A stretch of 6,047 nucleotides of DNA, from the NCBI GenBank assembly GCA_031255615.1, contig JAIRSD010000208.1, forward strand, positions 1 through 6,047, in the 5' to 3' direction. The notes under the pieces were generated by a model. The model was not told the origin of the DNA. It worked only from the letters and a program-made list of their open reading frames with translations, and did no database searches. The DNA comes from Treponema sp. GTDB taxonomy: Bacteria; Spirochaetota; Spirochaetia; Treponematales; Breznakiellaceae. How positions within the stretch are numbered: the first letter of the stretch is position 1; every line of letters begins with the position of its first letter. Below, piece by piece: positions 5,681 to 6,047 of the stretch. Position numbers and translations under genes: made by a program.

Positions 5681-6047
5681 GGCTCCCCACCACCGAACCG
5701 CCGTCCAGTACGCCGATACTCTTATCGCCGTAGTAGGCGGCCCTCCCGTGGACGGATCGCATGTTCCGGGAGGCCTCCGATCCTTCCGCTGCGGCCCTGG
5801 CGGCGGCCTGATACATGGCTGCCCTCCCCTCGGCGGCGTGGGCTTTAAGGGCTTCGACGGCGGGGCAAAGGGAATCCAGGATGGTCTTTTCCCCAGGTTT
5901 CGATTTCGCCTTCTCCATGATGTTGGCCAGCCCCGCTTCCATGGCCGCGGCGAGTTCCGCCGCCCCGGCATCTTCCTTCCCCTTTAGGGCCTTCGCCATC
6001 CCCATAAAGCCGAAGGAAATAATGGTCCCCAGGGAAGAAGGGGCGGC
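5634..6047 (-). CDS. dhaL: Dihydroxyacetone kinase subunit L-like protein (DhaL/DAK2 domain), C-terminal part
   Basis: The frame is open from the window edge to TAA at 5634-5636, giving 137 residues; the first in-frame ATG at 6005 is internal, because homology continues upstream as SLGTIISFGFMGMAKALKG. This is the DhaL (DAK2) helical-barrel domain, which binds ADP/ATP and Mg in dihydroxyacetone kinases. Visible motifs are GEKTILDSLCPAVEAL (family form GDKTMLDAL-PA) and HGRAAYYGDKSIGVLDGGS (family form GRASYLGERSIGHxDPGA). The final motif has D-G-G-S instead of D-P-G-A, so it may belong to a DhaL-like sugar kinase branch rather than the classical PTS-linked enzyme. The N-terminal Asp residues that hold Mg lie outside the window, and a dhaK partner would be expected further right. 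It converges on and overlaps ttdB. Confidence 0.85.
   Translation of the reverse strand, partial: AAPSSLGTIISFGFMGMAKALKGKEDAGAAELAAAMEAGLANIMEKAKSKPGEKTILDSLCPAVEALKAHAAEGRAAMYQAAARAAAEGSEASRNMRSVHGRAAYYGDKSIGVLDGGSVVGSLIFQGLEEWARSADS

Overview
The window is GC-rich, gene-dense bacterial DNA. It carries six recognisable protein-coding genes, the 3' tail of a seventh, and two non-coding stretches full of repeats. The likely source is a spirochete, perhaps a Treponema relative. This rests on the general look of the solute-binding protein, with its short uncharged signal peptide followed by a Gly/Arg/Lys/Glu-rich linker (FALGRKEGE), and on the catabolic gene set. It is an inference and no marker gene is present to confirm it.

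Layout from left to right. Bases 1-107 hold the last 34 codons of an unidentified plus-strand gene. Bases 108-531 have no gene but contain two diverged copies of a roughly 150-bp repeat with internal inverted repeats and CACGAAG/CTTCGTG words. Bases 532-3839 are a minus-strand operon, transcribed in the order substrate-binding protein, DppB-type permease, DppC-type permease. It encodes the extracytoplasmic and membrane parts of a peptide/nickel/oligosaccharide-family (family 5) ABC importer, but no ATPase gene is visible. Bases 3840-4253 are a divergent intergenic region with three perfect triloop palindromes in a row. The middle one is flanked exactly by a 7-bp direct repeat. Bases 4254-5680 are a plus-strand two-gene operon for a two-subunit class I [4Fe-4S] hydro-lyase (fumarase or L-tartrate dehydratase type, TtdA/TtdB). 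Bases 5634-6047 are the 3' part of a minus-strand dhaL-like gene (dihydroxyacetone kinase ADP-binding subunit), which overlaps the ttdB end tail-to-tail by 47 bp.

Functionally the window suggests carbon scavenging: uptake of a peptide or oligosaccharide-like solute, an organic-acid dehydratase that interconverts malate and fumarate or converts tartrate to oxaloacetate, and a triose or similar sugar kinase component. No direct link between these units is shown. The transporter and hydro-lyase operons share the divergent 414-bp region. Both first genes have a -10-like hexamer 6-8 nt before the ATG and no good Shine-Dalgarno sequence, so leaderless or near-leaderless mRNAs are possible.

I saw no phage, IS transposase, CRISPR array, tRNA or rRNA. 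The most unusual material is the palindrome cluster with its target-duplication-like flank, the paired repeats at the left, and the tail-to-tail gene overlap at the right.
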